Position numbers and translations under genes: made by a program
Notes under the pieces: generated by a model
Seen by the model: the letters and a program-made list of their open reading frames with translations, nothing else
What the model was told of the DNA's origin: nothing
Database searches by the model: none
Source of the DNA: Bactrocera neohumeralis
Taxonomy: Eukaryota > Arthropoda > Insecta > Diptera > Tephritidae
DNA length: 64,000 nt
Assembly (NCBI RefSeq): GCF_024586455.1
Contig: NW_026089623.1
Location: 15,442,236-15,506,235 of the forward strand
Direction of reading: 5' to 3'
Shown here: piece by piece, positions 22,033 through 33,689 of the stretch
Position numbering within the stretch: position 1 is the first letter of the stretch
How the letters are laid out: each line of letters starts with the position of its first letter

Positions 22033-22464
22033 TTGAATACTTTTTTTTACAACTTGGCAACATTGCTCTTTAATGTCAAAGTGAAGCTGAAGTGCGCCAA
22101 ATCGTTTCGTTATAAAGGTCCGTATCCAGCTCTTAAGCTCTTAAGTTGCTCAAAGGAAAAAATCCGTTATTTCTTGAGCTGTAGTCAAGTAATTTTGACA
22201 GCTGGTTACGCATTGTGCATAATCCTTATTAGAAGAGCAAGAGAAAATAAATATGTGTGTATAAATAATTTCATTGCGATTTACGGAATATGGATGAAGA
22301 TTAGTAAATTTTATACAAAATTTCAAAATGAACTATATTTCATAATAATGATTTTAACTAATTTTAGGATGAATTTAATGATTACTTTGATTTTCATTCA
22401 AGAAACAATTGTTGATTTCATGTTTCTTCGCAAAACCAGGTTTGTCATATTTGCATATTTTTGA
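22033..22464 (+). CDS. Unrecognised 143-codon ORF, probably not a gene
   Basis: The frame runs from ATG to stop. It is rich in Phe, Ile and Lys, with two hydrophobic stretches (near residues 52-66 and 103-130). No family is recognised, and base composition is like the AT-rich surroundings. The only hint in its favour is the TATCGAT cluster upstream. Confidence 0.15.
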   Translation: MNTFFYNLATLLFNVKVKLKCAKSFRYKGPYPALKLLSCSKEKIRYFLSCSQVILTAGYALCIILIRRARENKYVCINNFIAIYGIWMKISKFYTKFQNELYFIIMILTNFRMNLMITLIFIQETIVDFMFLRKTRFVIFAYF

Positions 22465-22749
22465 AAAAATGTATTAAAAATTAGTACTAGATACTTTGGA
22501 GGAGGGAGTCATATGTAGAAGTTCACGCAAGTGAGGAAAGTTTTCTGATCGCCATTCACTTGGGAGTGGCCAGAAACGATTCTTTTACACATGGCTCAAG
22601 CAGCTCACTACTTCCGGTCTTTGACCAAGTATCCTCTGGGTAGCCTAAGAACATCCGTTCGAAGGCGAGCCAAAGTGAGAAGGCAAAACATCCCCTACAT
22701 AGGGTTGTGCCCTGGGTTTGGGACCCGCCACGTAAAAAAACACCCCCAA

Positions 22750-23570
22750 TGAAAAGGAACAACAAGCCTCGGAAGAGAAACCCCCTTTTTATGACGACCA
22801 TGGCAAACGATATAACGATTTTGATATCAGGGCATGCACCTGGAATGTCCGGATCCTTAATTGGGAAGGTGCCGCTGCCTAGCGGTTGATGACCCCGTTA
22901 GAGTGAAGGCTGACATCACCGCCGTCCAAGAAATGCGAAGGACGGGACAAGGACAGAGACGAGTAGGTCCTTGTGACATCTACTACAGTGGCCATATAAA
23001 GGAGCGCAAGTTTGGTGTTGGATTCGTGGTGGTAGAGAGACTCCGTCGCCGGGTACTATCATTCACTCCGGTGAATGAACGTCTAGCCACAATCCGCATC
23101 AAAGCGATGTTCTTCAACATATCGCTGATTTGCGCCCACGCCTCGACGGAAGAGACATCGTCCTTCCAAAGATGCCTTCTGTGAGCGCTTGGAGCGCGCT
23201 TATGAGAGCTGTTCCCGCCACGATGTCAAAATCGTGCTTGGCGATTTTAACGCCAGGGTGGGCAAAGAAGGTATATTTGGCACTACGGTCGGTAAATTCA
23301 GCCTTCACGACGAAACATCCCCAAATGGGTTGAGTCTGATTGACTTCGCCGGGGCCCGAAATATGGTTATCTGTGGTACTTGATTCCAGCACAAGAAGAT
23401 ACATAAAGCTAACTGGCAGTCTCCGGATCGAAAAGCCACCAACCAGATCGATCATGTTGTGACGGAAGCCACGTCTCCAGTGTTCTAGACGTGCGTACGC
23501 TCCGAGGTCCTAACATCGACTCGGATCACTATTTTGTTGCAGCCAAGATTCGCACCCGCCTCTGTGCAGC
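22750..23570 (+). pseudogene. RTE endonuclease (copy 5)
   Basis: VQEMRRTGQ (catalytic Glu kept, the next Trp changed to Arg), LGDFNARVG, IDHVV and DSDHYFVAAK are visible in three frames. Frameshifts near 22885, 23160 and 23465 break it. Confidence 0.8.
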
Positions 23571-23701
23571 AAAACATGCACGTCAACAAAAACAAGGAAG
23601 GTTCGACGTCGAGAAGAAGAATAGACAGACGAACGATTTGCTACTCGGCTTGCGTTCCTGCTCTCTGAGAGCACTCGTCAACAACTCGGTATAAGGGAAC
23701 T

Positions 23702-25690
23702 GTGGGACGGCACTTCAAACTCTTTACGTACAGCTGCAACCGAAACCATTGGCTTTCGGAAAGTGCAAAAGAACAACTGGTACGACGAGGAGTGCCGTGT
23801 CGCAGCGGAGAGAAAACAGTCTGCCTACCTCGCAACGTTACGATCGACCACTACAAGTGCGGGAAGCGAGACGCATTTGCAGACAGAAAAAGAAGGAGGC
23901 CGAAATGCGTGAGTACGAAGAGCTTGATAAGCTGGCCGACAGGGGTAATGCTCGAAAATTCTACGAAAATGCGGCGGCTTACAGAAGGTTTCAAGACCGG
24001 AGCATACTCTTGCAGAACCCCCAAAGGTGATCTAGTCACCGATGCCCAGAGCATACTTAAATTATAGAAGGAACACTTCTCCGGCCTGCTGAATGGCAGT
24101 GAACGCACAACGCCAGGAGAAGGAGAACCCGATTCCCCAATCGATGACGATGGAGCAGACGTTCCATTACCCGACCATGAAGAAGTTCGAATAGCAATTA
24201 CCCGCCTGAAGAACAACAAAGCGGCAGGGGCCGACGGATTGCCGGCCGAGCTATTCAAACACGGTGGCGAAGAACTGATAAGGAGCATGCATCAGCTTCT
24301 TTGTAAAATATGGTCGGACGAAAGCATGCCCAACGATTGGAATTTAAGTGTGCTATGCCCAATCCATAAGAAAGGTGACCCCACAATCTGCGCCAACTAC
24401 CGTGGGATTAGTCTCCTCAACATCGCATATAAGGTTCTATCGAGCGTATTGTGTGAAAGATTAAAGCCCACCGTCAATAAACTGATTGGACCTTATCAGT
24501 GTGGCTTCAGACCTGGAAAATCAACAACCGACCAGATATTCACCATGCGCCAAATCTTGGAAAAGACCCGTGAAAGGAGAATCGACACACACCACCTCTT
24601 CGTCGATTTCAAAGCTACTTTCGACAGCACAAAAAGGGCTGCCGTTATGCCGCGATGTCTGAATTTGGTATCCCCGCAAAACTAATACGGCTGTGTAAAC
24701 TGACGTTGAGCAACACGAAAAGCTCCCTCAGGATTGGGAATGATCTCTCCGAGCCGTTCGATACCAAACGAGGTTTCAGACAAGGCGCCTCCCTATCGTG
24801 CGACTTTTTCAACCTGCTGCTGGAGAAAATAATTCGAGCTGCAGAACTTAATCGAGCAAGTACAATCTTTTATAAGAGTGTACAGCTGCTGGCGTATGCC
24901 GATGATATTGATATCATCGGCCTCAACACCCGCGCCGTTAGTTCTGTTTTTTCCATGATGGACAAGTAAGCACAGAAAATGGGTCTGGCAGTGAACGAGG
25001 GCAAAACGAAATATCGCCTATCATCAAACAAAAAGTCATCGCACTCGCGACTTGGCTCTCACGTTACTGTTGATAGTCATAACTTTGACGTTGTAGATAA
25101 TTTCGTCTACTTAGGAACCAGTATTAACACCACCAACAATGTCAGCCTGGAAATCTAACGCAGGATTGCTCTTGCCAACAGGTGCTACTTCGAACTGAGT
25201 AGGCAATTGAAAAGTAAAGTCCTCTCTCGACGAACAAAAACCAAACTCTATAAGTCGCTCATAATTCCCGTCCTGCTATATGGTACAGAGGCTTGGGCGA
25301 TGACAACAACCGATGAGTCGACGTTACGAGTTTTCGAGAGAAAAATTCTGCGAAAGATTTATAGTCCTTTGCGCATTGGCCACGGCGAATATCGCATCCG
25401 ATGGAACGATGAGCTGTACGAGATATATGACGACATCGACATAGTTCAGCGAATTAAAAGACAGCGTCTACGCTGACTAGGTCATGTTGTCCGAATGGAC
25501 GGAAACACTTCAGCTCTGAAAGTATTCGACGCTGTACCCGCCGGGGGAAGCAGAGGAAGAGGAAGACCTCCACTCCGTTGGAAGGACCAAGTGGAGAAGG
25601 ACCTGGCTTCGCTTGGAATATCCAATTGGCGCCACGTAGCGAAAAGAAGAAACGACTGACGCGCTGTTGTTTACTCGGCTATAAACGCGT
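23702..25690 (+). pseudogene. RTE linker, RT and C-terminus (copy 5)
   Basis: The basic linker is at 23749-24050. The RT frame at 24239-24685 has AELFKHGGEE, HKKGDPTICANY and FVDFKATFDS; the frame at 24655-24969 has TKRGFRQGA and YADDIDIIG. C-terminal pieces at 25207-25476 end at an in-frame stop just before the LRWLGHV motif. The gene is clearly dead but collinear with the other copies. Confidence 0.85.
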
Positions 25691-25722
25691 AAGCGGTGCC
25701 TACGCCAATTAAGAAGAAGAAT

Positions 25723-25863
25723 TCCATACGACGTTTAGTTTTCTTTCTATCCTGCCCGCCAATTAAGAACAATCGTAAAAATTAAAAACCGAGAAATCAC
25801 GCTTAAAAGCTTTCGCTTTTTGCCCAAGCGCTCATACATATATCTTCTAGAAGCTCAGTCACT
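25723..25863 (+). repeat. RTE 3'-flank segment (partner of 17332-17440)
   Basis: Immediately after the tail of copy 5, AATCGTAAAAATTAAAAACC through CTCAGTCACTAT repeats the flank of copy 3 in inverse orientation. After 25863 similarity ends, and an R1-type element begins about 35 bp later. Confidence 0.85.
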
Positions 25864-25896
25864 ATATACATACACGCTCCTCATTATCTGATAAAT

Positions 25897-27290
25897 ATTA
25901 TAATGAGTTACTTGCAAAATAGGAGATTGCTATTCGAGACGGATGAGGGCACTTAGAGCTACACTATCTCCAGTGGAGTACCGCAAGGCTCGGTTTTAGG
26001 CCCGCTGCTATGGAACCTGATGTACGACGGGGTGTTAAGAATACCGCAACCAAAAAATGTGAAAACAATCGCATATGCGGATGACCTCATAGTGGAAGCT
26101 GTAGCTAAACATCTGGATGACCTTCGGATCAAATGCAATGACAGCATAAATGGTTTGCGCCGATGGTTTGCTACCATGAGTCTAGAGCTTGCTGAGCAGA
26201 AAACAGAAGTCCTGCTCATAAGCTCCAGGAAAATTGAGAAGAAAATATCGCTCACCATAGGAGAATGTGAGATTACTTCACAGCCGCAGTTGAAGTACCT
26301 TGGGGTAATAGTGGGCTCACGACTCAAGTTCAAGGAACACTTCGAAAATGCGACGCGTAAAGCAAATAAAATATATAATGCGTTATCTAGAATGATGGCA
26401 AATAAAGGCTGTGCGCGTTCCAGCCGACGATGTTTAATAGCTAAGGTAATAAGTTCAGTTATCCTGTATGCGGCTCCAATATGGATACAGGCGCTAGAAA
26501 TAAAATCTTATGCTAGACCATTTAACACAGTGCATAGGCTTTCAGCAATACGCGTGGTAAGTGCTTTCCGAACCATTTCAATTTGCGCTGCTGAGGTATT
26601 AGGCAGTATTACGCCGATTGACATCCAGGAAGACGAATTCGCGCGAATATATAACTTGTCAGAGATGTCTACCACAGCAAGAAGCGGAGAGAGAATTAAA
26701 AGCATTGAAATGTGGCAGCAGCGGTGGCAAACTTCATGCAAAGGACGGTGGACCTACCGACTGATTTCGGACATACATTCGTGGATAGGTAGACAATATG
26801 GGGACCTTGACTACCACCTTACCCAAATACTCAGTGGGCATGGTTGCTTCAGAAGCTACCTATTCAAATATCGTCATGATTTTAGTCCATACTGTCCGAC
26901 GTGTACAGAGTGTATAGAAGACTCTGAACACGTGTTCTTTTATTGCCCTCGGTTTTCAAGTATTAGGGAAAAGTTGAAAACCACCCTGGGGGGTAGTTTC
27001 ACGGTGGAAAATTTGACTGCACTTATGTGCGAGTCCTCTGTAAAGTGGAAAGCTGTTAGCGGAGCGGCAAATCTAATTATGACAAAATTGAGACATTTAG
27101 AACAGATTAGGCGTCAGTCAGTCCGTGCAATAGCGGAGACTTAAACGTCTTCTTCTCTCCCATGAAGTAATACTTTGTCCAGTGGTCCCGTGGGAAAGAC
27201 ATAAGGTGGGAGTAGGTTAGGTTTAGCGGATTAAAGTCCCGCACTCCGGCTTTCGATGCTTCCTCCTACTCTAACAAAAAAAAAATGTGA
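25897..27290 (+). mobile_element. R1-clade non-LTR retrotransposon, 5'-truncated, poly(A) end
   Basis: Starts inside RT just before SSGVPQGSVLGPLLWN and ends in a 3' UTR and a run of nine A at 27279-27289. It carries the ORF described next. Confidence 0.85.
25900..27144 (+). pseudogene. R1-clade RT palm-to-C-terminus
   Basis: A single frame is open from 26020 to 27144 (374 codons). One in-frame stop lies upstream at 25954-25956, beyond which RT motifs continue (SYLQNRRLLFET). YADDLIVE is at residues 18-25 and the thumb motif LKYLGVIVG at ~90. The C-terminal domain typical of the R1 clade follows: GRWTYRLI, LSGHGCFRSYL, and a CCHC-type zinc motif CPTC...EHVFFYC near residues 292-312. Endonuclease and RT fingers are missing. 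Confidence 0.85.
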
Positions 27291-27361
27291 ACATATACAA
27301 GAATGTAGGTTTGTGTATGCGTTACTTGTGTACCAATGTCATATGCACATATTTATGTATG
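27291..27361. other. Spacer between tail-to-tail R1 copies
   Basis: Short AT-rich stretch between the poly(A) of one copy and the poly(T) of the next. Confidence 0.5.
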
Positions 27362-27627
27362 TTTTTTTTTTTTTTTTTTTGTTTTCGAAGGGGGAATCTT
27401 TCATAGATACTGATACTTAGTGGTATACAGCATGCACGATTCGTACTGCTCGCTAAAGGTGCAGCTCATTCGGGACCACGCCTAATAAGTAACATCTTAC
27501 TATATTGGACTTGCGGAACAGTACGCCTACGTACTAAACCCTTAACTCCGTCATCTGTAGCTTTTTGGAAAGGTCCTGCGGGACCGCCGCTAGGCATTAC
27601 ATCGCAGGGCCAGCTTAGCCTATTGGC

Positions 27628-28812
27628 TCACGTCATTAGTTCGCTATTTGCGACTCTAGCTTCACTGCTTCTTTGGTGTTCGGCTCTTCTCAGCTCTTGC
27701 AGTATCAGAGCTGTCGTCCTCTCCATGGCATACCATACTCGTCTTTTTTGCAGCATATGATTCACTATGTTATCAGGTGTTACCCGGCCTGCCACTTCTA
27801 TCTCCAGGGCCTGGCGCTCTGACTTAAATCTCGGGCAGTAGAAAAATATGTGCTCCGTATTTTCACTACTGTTACCACAGAAAGAGCAAGTAACGCCATT
27901 GTCATGACCATACCTATGTAGGTACTCTCGGAAACATCCGTGTCCTGTCAGAAACTGCGTCATGTAAAAGTCTGTCTCGCCATGCTTTCGTTCCACCCAT
28001 TCTTGTACTTTGCCGATTAATCGGTGCGTCCATCTTCCCTTTGTTGTTGTGTCCCAACGATTTTGCCATTCCTCCATGCTTTCTTGTCTTTCCACTTTTC
28101 GCTCTGCCATTGTCAGCTTTCTGCCAATACTTTTGCTTTTGTCATAGATCCGCTTCAGTTCCCGTGTCATTATGTCTGGCGGCATTATCCCAGATATAAT
28201 GCTAGCGGCTTCATGGGATACCGTGCGGAATGCGCTAATAATTCTAATTGCGCTTAGCCGGAACACTGATTGTGCCATTCCTGCATATGTTTTTTGCATA
28301 AGCGCTGGTCCCCATACAGGCGCGGCGTACATTACGATTGACTGGCTAACCTTGGCCAAGAGTGCTCTGCTGCTTTGTTTTGGACCTCCTATATTGGCCA
28401 TGATTCTGGTTAGGGCCGCATTTACACGGGCAGCTTTTTCGCAGGCTTTCTCAATGTGAGTTTTGTAGCTCAGTCTTGCGTCAATCATTACACCAAGGTA
28501 CTTTAGTGCTGCTTGTGTTGTAATGCTGTGTCCGTCAATGTTGAGGGTGATATTCTCTAGTTTTTTTCTGCTTGTGATAAGCACTGCTTCCGTTTTTTGT
28601 TCCGCGAGTTGTAGTCTTGAACTATTTAGCCAGAGTTTTATTTTTGGTATCGTCTCACTACATATCCTCTGAATTTGGTGGAGTTCTTTGGCCACTATGG
28701 TTACCGCTATATCATCGGCGTATCCGATAATCTGTACTTCCTTAGGCAGCGGGAGGCGTAATATTCCATCATACAGGACATTCCATAAGAGTGGACCCAG
28801 TACGGAACTTGT
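27628..28812 (-). pseudogene. R1-clade RT active site and C-terminal domain
   Basis: The frame is open from about 28810, upstream of the first Met at 28695. It contains LGPLLWNVLYDG, GYADDIAVTIVAKEL (active site), ALKYLGVMID, GRWTHRLI and LTGHGCFREYLHRYGHD. A CCHC-type zinc motif follows (CSFCGN...EHIFFYC, 27840-27900). It ends at 27628. The rest of the gene upstream is in another frame owing to a one-base loss near 28812. Confidence 0.85.
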
Positions 28813-29252
28813 GGCGCACCACCAGTTACCGTATACTCTTTTGGACCTTCGTCTGTGTCATAGAGCAGCAGTCTTTCGGACAAATAGCTCTGTATGATAC
28901 TCAGCAAGTAGAATGATATTTTTTTCGCTTTGGAATTGCCGAACCGTTCAGCAGCTTGTAGCACTTCAAGGTCATTTACTGGTTCTGCATCTGTGGGCTC
29001 TGCTTTTTCGCGAGGTAAACTTCCACCTTCTTGGCTTTGCTTAGGAAATAGCGTTTCTACTACATTTCTTAGCAGAGCGGGACAGGTCGGTGCTTGCCCT
29101 TTGCCTCCTGCTATCCTTCCCATTACTATCTTGTACGCCTCTCCCCATGGGTTTTCATCTACTTTTTCGCATAACATCTTGAAGCAAGAGTTTTTGCTCG
29201 CCTTTATCGCTTTTTTGAGGTCCCTGCGCTTTCCTCTGAAAATTTCTCTCAA
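28813..29252 (-). pseudogene. R1-clade pre-RT linker joined to late RT by deletion
   Basis: KRRDLKKAIKASKNSCFKML, CEKVDENPWGEAYKIV and APTCPALLRNVVETLFP match the plus-strand copy at 37216-37430. After AERFGNSKAKK the sequence jumps to IIQSYLSERLLLYDTDEGP. The RT fingers and first catalytic Asp block are therefore deleted, about 160 codons by comparison with that copy. The frame ends at the one-base deletion near 28812. Confidence 0.85.
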
Positions 29253-29265
29253 TTTATTCTATGTA

Positions 29266-29651
29266 CATATGTACATATGAGTAGCGCGCACATGTCATTA
29301 TTGATAATTCAAAGTAATCTAATTCAAATGTATTCAATTGCACATGTATTCATTAATATGCACAAAAAGAATTCATACGAATACACATGTTTGCATATAA
29401 ACGTATAAAAATATAAGCAAAAGAGCGAACATACATACATACGTCTGTAACAGCAATATATAGTTTAGAGCATAATTTTTATTCCACGCTCAGCTCTGTT
29501 CAAGCGAAAATGTTAAAATTTCTCCTGCCGTGCTGACAGTGGTGAAACTCTTCCATCTCGACCGAGTTAGCGAAAAATATTTGTACATTCTTCGCGCCGT
29601 GAACCTTCTCTATGATAAACGTTCTCTGCTAATGAAGTTCTCTTAAAGCGT
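29266..29651. other. Non-coding AT-rich spacer
   Basis: No gene recognised between the R1 copy and the Gypsy LTR fragment. Confidence 0.5.
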
Positions 29652-29899
29652 TTTGTATAGACAACATGGTCAGGTGATTCTTATATTTGTCGTACAAGTC
29701 TCCTCTTTATTGGCACATGTAATATCAGCACAAGTTCTGTCGACATAAGCTTTTCTTTGTTACCAATCTAATTACTTTCCGTTTTTGCCTTAGTGTGACT
29801 TTAGTGTTTCCATCATTACTCGTGTTTTTGGATAAAGCTATAAATTGGATAAAAAGTAAATACCAATTTTTATCCTTTTGCAACCTGTTGCTACAGCGT
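29652..29899 (-). mobile_element. Gypsy LTR fragment, same family as 3178-3563
   Basis: It matches 3317-3563 almost base for base, from TTGTATAGACAACATGG to CTGTTGCTACAGCGT. It ends exactly at the assembly gap. Confidence 0.88.
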
Positions 29900-29999
29900 N
29901 NNNNNNNNNNNNNNNNNNNNNNNNNNNNNNNNNNNNNNNNNNNNNNNNNNNNNNNNNNNNNNNNNNNNNNNNNNNNNNNNNNNNNNNNNNNNNNNNNNN
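29900..29999. other. Assembly gap (100 N)
   Basis: Exactly 100 unknown bases, a conventional placeholder of unknown true size. Different elements lie on its two sides. Confidence 0.99.
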
Positions 30000-30412
30000 T
30001 CAACCCCTATTTCCTTTAATTTAGCGACCGCGTCAAAAAAATCATTTAAATGGTTTCTAACCAAATCACACTCTTTCATACGTGACAGCGCCTCTCTCTT
30101 TAACAATGTAGCTTTTCTAGCGGGGCCTTTCGACTCGTACTAGGTCGTTTGCAATTTTTGCCACATTTTCTGTGAGGTTGTTCATTCAGAAATTTGATTT
30201 AATTCTGTGGGACTTATTGCAAGCATAATATCCGCACACGCCTTTTCGTCGTTTATTTTCCACAAATTTGCGGCTGCTGCATCAATTGGACATTCTATTT
30301 TACCATTTGCGTATGCCCATAAATCATTTTTAACCAAAACTGCGCGCATGTGTAGCTTCCATGTGTCGTAATTTTCCGCGTTCAGCGGCTCGATACGTGC
30401 GACTCCTGCCAT
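30000..30412 (-). pseudogene. gag: Copia-type gag, N-terminal part
   Basis: Frame 30182-30412 starts MSMAGVARIEPLNAENYDTW and contains WKLHMRAVLVKNDLWAYANG and WKINDEKACADIMLAIS, the N-terminal capsid (UBN2-type) region of Ty1/Copia gag. An in-frame stop at about 30179-30181 is followed by a continuation that includes LLKREALSRMKECDLVRNHL up to the gap. The primer site and LTR lie in the right order upstream. Confidence 0.85.
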
Positions 30413-30531
30413 GCTCAAAATTTTCGCTAAATTTCTTTTTGAAATTTATACCACGCGTGTAACCGACAGACTTTTCACGCCACGAAAAACTTTTATTACT
30501 GCCTATAATATAAAACTCTTTTGTGATGAGT

Positions 30532-30545
30532 CTGGGCCCATAACC
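30532..30545 (-). other. Copia primer-binding site for initiator Met-tRNA
   Basis: The minus strand reads GGTTATGGGCCCAG, complementary to an internal 5'-half segment of initiator tRNA-Met. This is the peculiar primer site known from Drosophila copia. It sits directly inside the LTR end. Confidence 0.85.
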
Positions 30546-30760
30546 TGTTTAAATGAAACGAGGAGTTTGGAGTTTTATATTATAAAGCCTTTTAATTCAG
30601 GTATTCTTATGGGCTGCTTACAAAGAACTGAACTGAGTAGAAATTGAAAATATATCATAAACTGTAAATACATAGATGCATGGAATGGAACAATTCAAGG
30701 TTGCAATAGATAGTAATATCTAAAATATACGTCAATAGTCTAAACTACTTCGTTGCGCCA
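30546..30760 (-). mobile_element. Copia 5' LTR
   Basis: On the minus strand it starts TGTTGGCGCAAC and ends TTAAACA next to the primer site, giving a 215-bp LTR with TG...CA ends. A TATA-like TTATAATATAAAAC lies late in the LTR. Confidence 0.75.
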
Positions 30761-30764
30761 ACAT

Positions 30765-31215
30765 ATTTACTTTTTTTTAATTAAATACTGAAATCCTGCT
30801 TAATTATTCTGTACGGGTGGTATATAGATGGTATAAGGGGCTCTATCGCAGCCGGTGTGAAAATTGGACATATAACACAATTTAAAATTCCATTTGGTTC
30901 TTTCACTTTTCAGTACACAAATAAAGAATTAATTAATATAACTGAATAAAATTTTGCGGTAATAATTCTCTTAAAGTAAGTTACCTTTTGACTAATTAAT
31001 AGTATTTCATTGTGTCAAAAATGGGTTGAATCGGGTCAATACTTTCCTGAGCTCCCGTATACCTAATATAAAGATTTTAGAACTTCTAGGACACTTTATG
31101 TTGGATATATTCGCCAATATTTGAGTCAAGTCTCAATGAAAATTGCAGAACATATTTTATTCATAACAGTGTACCTTTGCGCCTAAAATAGATACAATTA
31201 CGCGAAAAAGAAACC
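30765..31215 (-). repeat. Interspersed dipteran repeat (inverse of 8860-9570)
   Basis: Aligns in reverse to the repeat at 8860-9570, from ACTGAAATCCTGCTTAATTA to AATAGATACAATTACGCGA. It also resembles 3840-4180 in the plus direction. Confidence 0.6.
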
Positions 31216-32435
31216 ACAGAAAAATTTTATATTACGTTAATATGTATATGTAATATGTTTTGTTAAGTTCAGCAAATTGTTGACGCAATTTATAATACAA
31301 TATTTTGAATAGTTGACACGAGATTTTCTATTTTTAAATTGAAATAACTCTCTCAAAAACTTATTAGAACTTATTCTTTGAGTAACACCACGTTTCGAAA
31401 CATACCTTTCAAATAAATTTAAAATAGTTTTATTAAAATGGGATACACTAAATTCAATATTTCCAATGTAATCTGGCTAAGTTACTTTGGAAAGTTCGCA
31501 ATTATTCTTTGTAAAATTAGCTTTCGTAAAGTTGAACCGAGAAGAAAGTTCCCTTGTATTATTATTAAGTACCTGTAAGTTGTCTATGGTTTCGATATTA
31601 TGTTCCAAAGCAGGATGATAAGAGTCCTCTGGTAGAACCAAAGAAGGACTAACTTACCGAACTTTGTTTAAAATTAATTAATTTGGTTAAGATCCAACTC
31701 CGACGATTCTCGTGAACAACTGCCAAGTTTTCTTTATTTCGTGTTCTCCTATATGTATACAATATTTTGCTTAAGCCTGGATACAAAAATTAATCTTACA
31801 TTCCAATAAGTACATATATCTCAATCTACTTAAGACAGACCATATGTGTTAAGTGGAAAGGTTCATCTTAGAATCTACAAACTACCTGTTGAGTCCACTT
31901 AAGGTGTAAAATATTGGCAAAGTACAAATTTTTATCTTACATTCTAAAAAGTACAAGTTATCAATTTAAACATTACAGTTTTCAAATCGTGATTCGATAT
32001 TATCTGTACGAATTATTCTGTTTCGTATTTTAACTTTATTTCCTAAATCTTTTATTACTACTTGTTTTTTGCATTTAAGGTTTAATTTACTTCTTTCTCC
32101 ATATTTTTCCTTATATAATATCTCCTTTTTGATAACTTTTTTGAAGGCTTTTCTTGATATGATGTTCTAGCAATTTTCTTTTGTGCATTCTGCTACACAC
32201 TTTTCACACTTTCATGAGCTTCCTCACTTCCTTCCTACCAAGGTTCTTTACATGTTAAAGAATTAATTGTTTTATTATACTGTTGAACTGCTCTCATAAT
32301 TGATTCAAAATTACTTATTAGCTGTGTTCTTGCTTTAAACATATACTCGTAGAAATTTCATTCAGTGTTGTGTGAACTCTTTCTTTTGGTCTTTACTTCT
32401 TCTCTGATTACCAATAACTATACTTTTATTATCTC
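31216..32435. other. Decayed AT-rich region, possible retroelement remains
   Basis: No clear gene. Two related ~30-bp segments with ATCTTACATTC lie near 31793 and 31936. Minus-strand frames show weak retroelement-like wording that I cannot assign to a family. Confidence 0.35.
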
Positions 32436-33480
32436 TAAATGTTTGTAACAAATAAGCACATACCTCTCGAAATAACCATGCATACGACTACGGATATTCT
32501 TAGGACAAAAAAAGCAGTTAACTACCTAGGCGTAAGACTGGACCCCAGACTAACCTTCTGGGTACAAATCCAGCACGCCGCAGGAAAGGCAGCGAAGATC
32601 ACCTCTCAACTGAGCCGACCAATGGCCAACATAGGAGGCCCCAGTCAAGAAAAAGAAAGCTCCTAATGTCGACAACAATCAGCGTTTTATTATACGGAGC
32701 TGAGGTATGGGCAGATGTACTTAAAAAGAAAACCGGCGTAAGGTAGCGGCCAGAGTTCACCGTACAGCAGCCCTCAGAGTTGCATCAGCCTACCGAACAG
32801 TGTCCGGCGAGGCAATATTAGTTATAAGCGGAAATGCCCCAATTGACCTTCTAGCACACGAAAGGAAAAAGCTGTGGGAGCTAAAGCAGTCATCCGATAA
32901 CAACAAAAGCGCAATAGAAGAAATAAAGAAAGAAACATTAATAACATGGCAACAAAGATGGGACACCGAAAGTCGCGGCAGATGGACGGCAAGGCTAATA
33001 AAAGATCTAGACTCATGGACAGGCCGAAAATTCGAAGAGGTAGATTTTTACACAACCCAGCTGTTATCCGGTCACGGATACTTCAAAAAGTACCTCCACA
33101 GGATGGGAAAAGTCGAAGAGCCGTCATGCCTATATAACGACGCGACAGAAGACGACGCTGAACATACATTCTTCGAATGTGCGCGCTGGCAAGGAGAACG
33201 CACCGCTGTAGAGGACCTGGTTGGCCCAATAAACGCGGACGATTTAGTCAGCGTTACGTTGGAAAGTGAAGAAAACTGGGGCATCATCAAGAAATTCGCT
33301 GCACTCTTGCTACGCAGCAAAAAGCGGGACCTGGACGCAGGTGCGCAGATGTAAATCTCTCAATGAGAAAAATGGAACGCCACCCTGAAGTAATGCAAAC
33401 GCGGTCCCAGGGTGGGCGACGGTTCCTTAGAGGGGGGGTTTTTAGTGACCTGCAAGTGGCACATACATCCTTGATCTTCT
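32436..33480 (+). pseudogene. R1-clade RT C-terminal fragment
   Basis: The frame at 32439-32666 has VNYLGVRLDPRLTF and MANIGGPS (RT thumb). A broken middle follows. The frame at 32800-33354 carries GRWTARLIKDLDSW, LLSGHGYFKKYLHRMG and a zinc motif in which CLYN...EHTFFEC replaces the usual CxxC, so one metal ligand is lost. A 3' UTR follows to about 33480. It is a different subfamily from the copies at 27-29 and 36-39 kb. Confidence 0.8.
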
Positions 33481-33689
33481 TTATTGCATACATACATCAA
33501 TAGGAATAGTTTAGTATATAGAAATTTTACTGTGATAAATATCTCCTTCTGAATATTTGGATGCCCAATTTAGTGGGAAACATCCACCACTTTATTTATA
33601 GTTCAATAAGAACCCAGTAATTCGGTAAAGGAAAACACATTAATTTAATAGGTATTAAACACTTTAGGTTAGTTAACTTTATTGAATTT
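33481..33689. other. Short spacer, no gene
   Basis: AT-rich sequence between the R1 fragment and the BEL-type LTR. It may include the outer edge of that LTR. Confidence 0.35.

Larger units (their letters stand above)
22505..25722 (+). mobile_element. RTE-clade retrotransposon, copy 5 (near full length)
   Basis: It spans from the shared 5' leader to the 3' tail AATTAAGAAGAAGAATTCC, about 3.2 kb. Order: leader with no ORF (22505-22750), endonuclease (22750-23570), basic linker (23700-24060), RT (24180-24970), thumb and C-terminus to 25690. All domains are present, but frameshifts and stops occur in each, including a stop near 25478. Its 3' flank is shared with copy 3. Confidence 0.92.
27362..29265 (-). 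mobile_element. R1-clade non-LTR retrotransposon, minus strand, with RT deletion
   Basis: A run of about 20 T at 27362-27381 is the poly(A) tail. A 3' UTR follows, then the C-terminal ORF and an N-terminal piece of the RT region. The element is truncated at about 29265 in the linker before RT. Confidence 0.88.
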
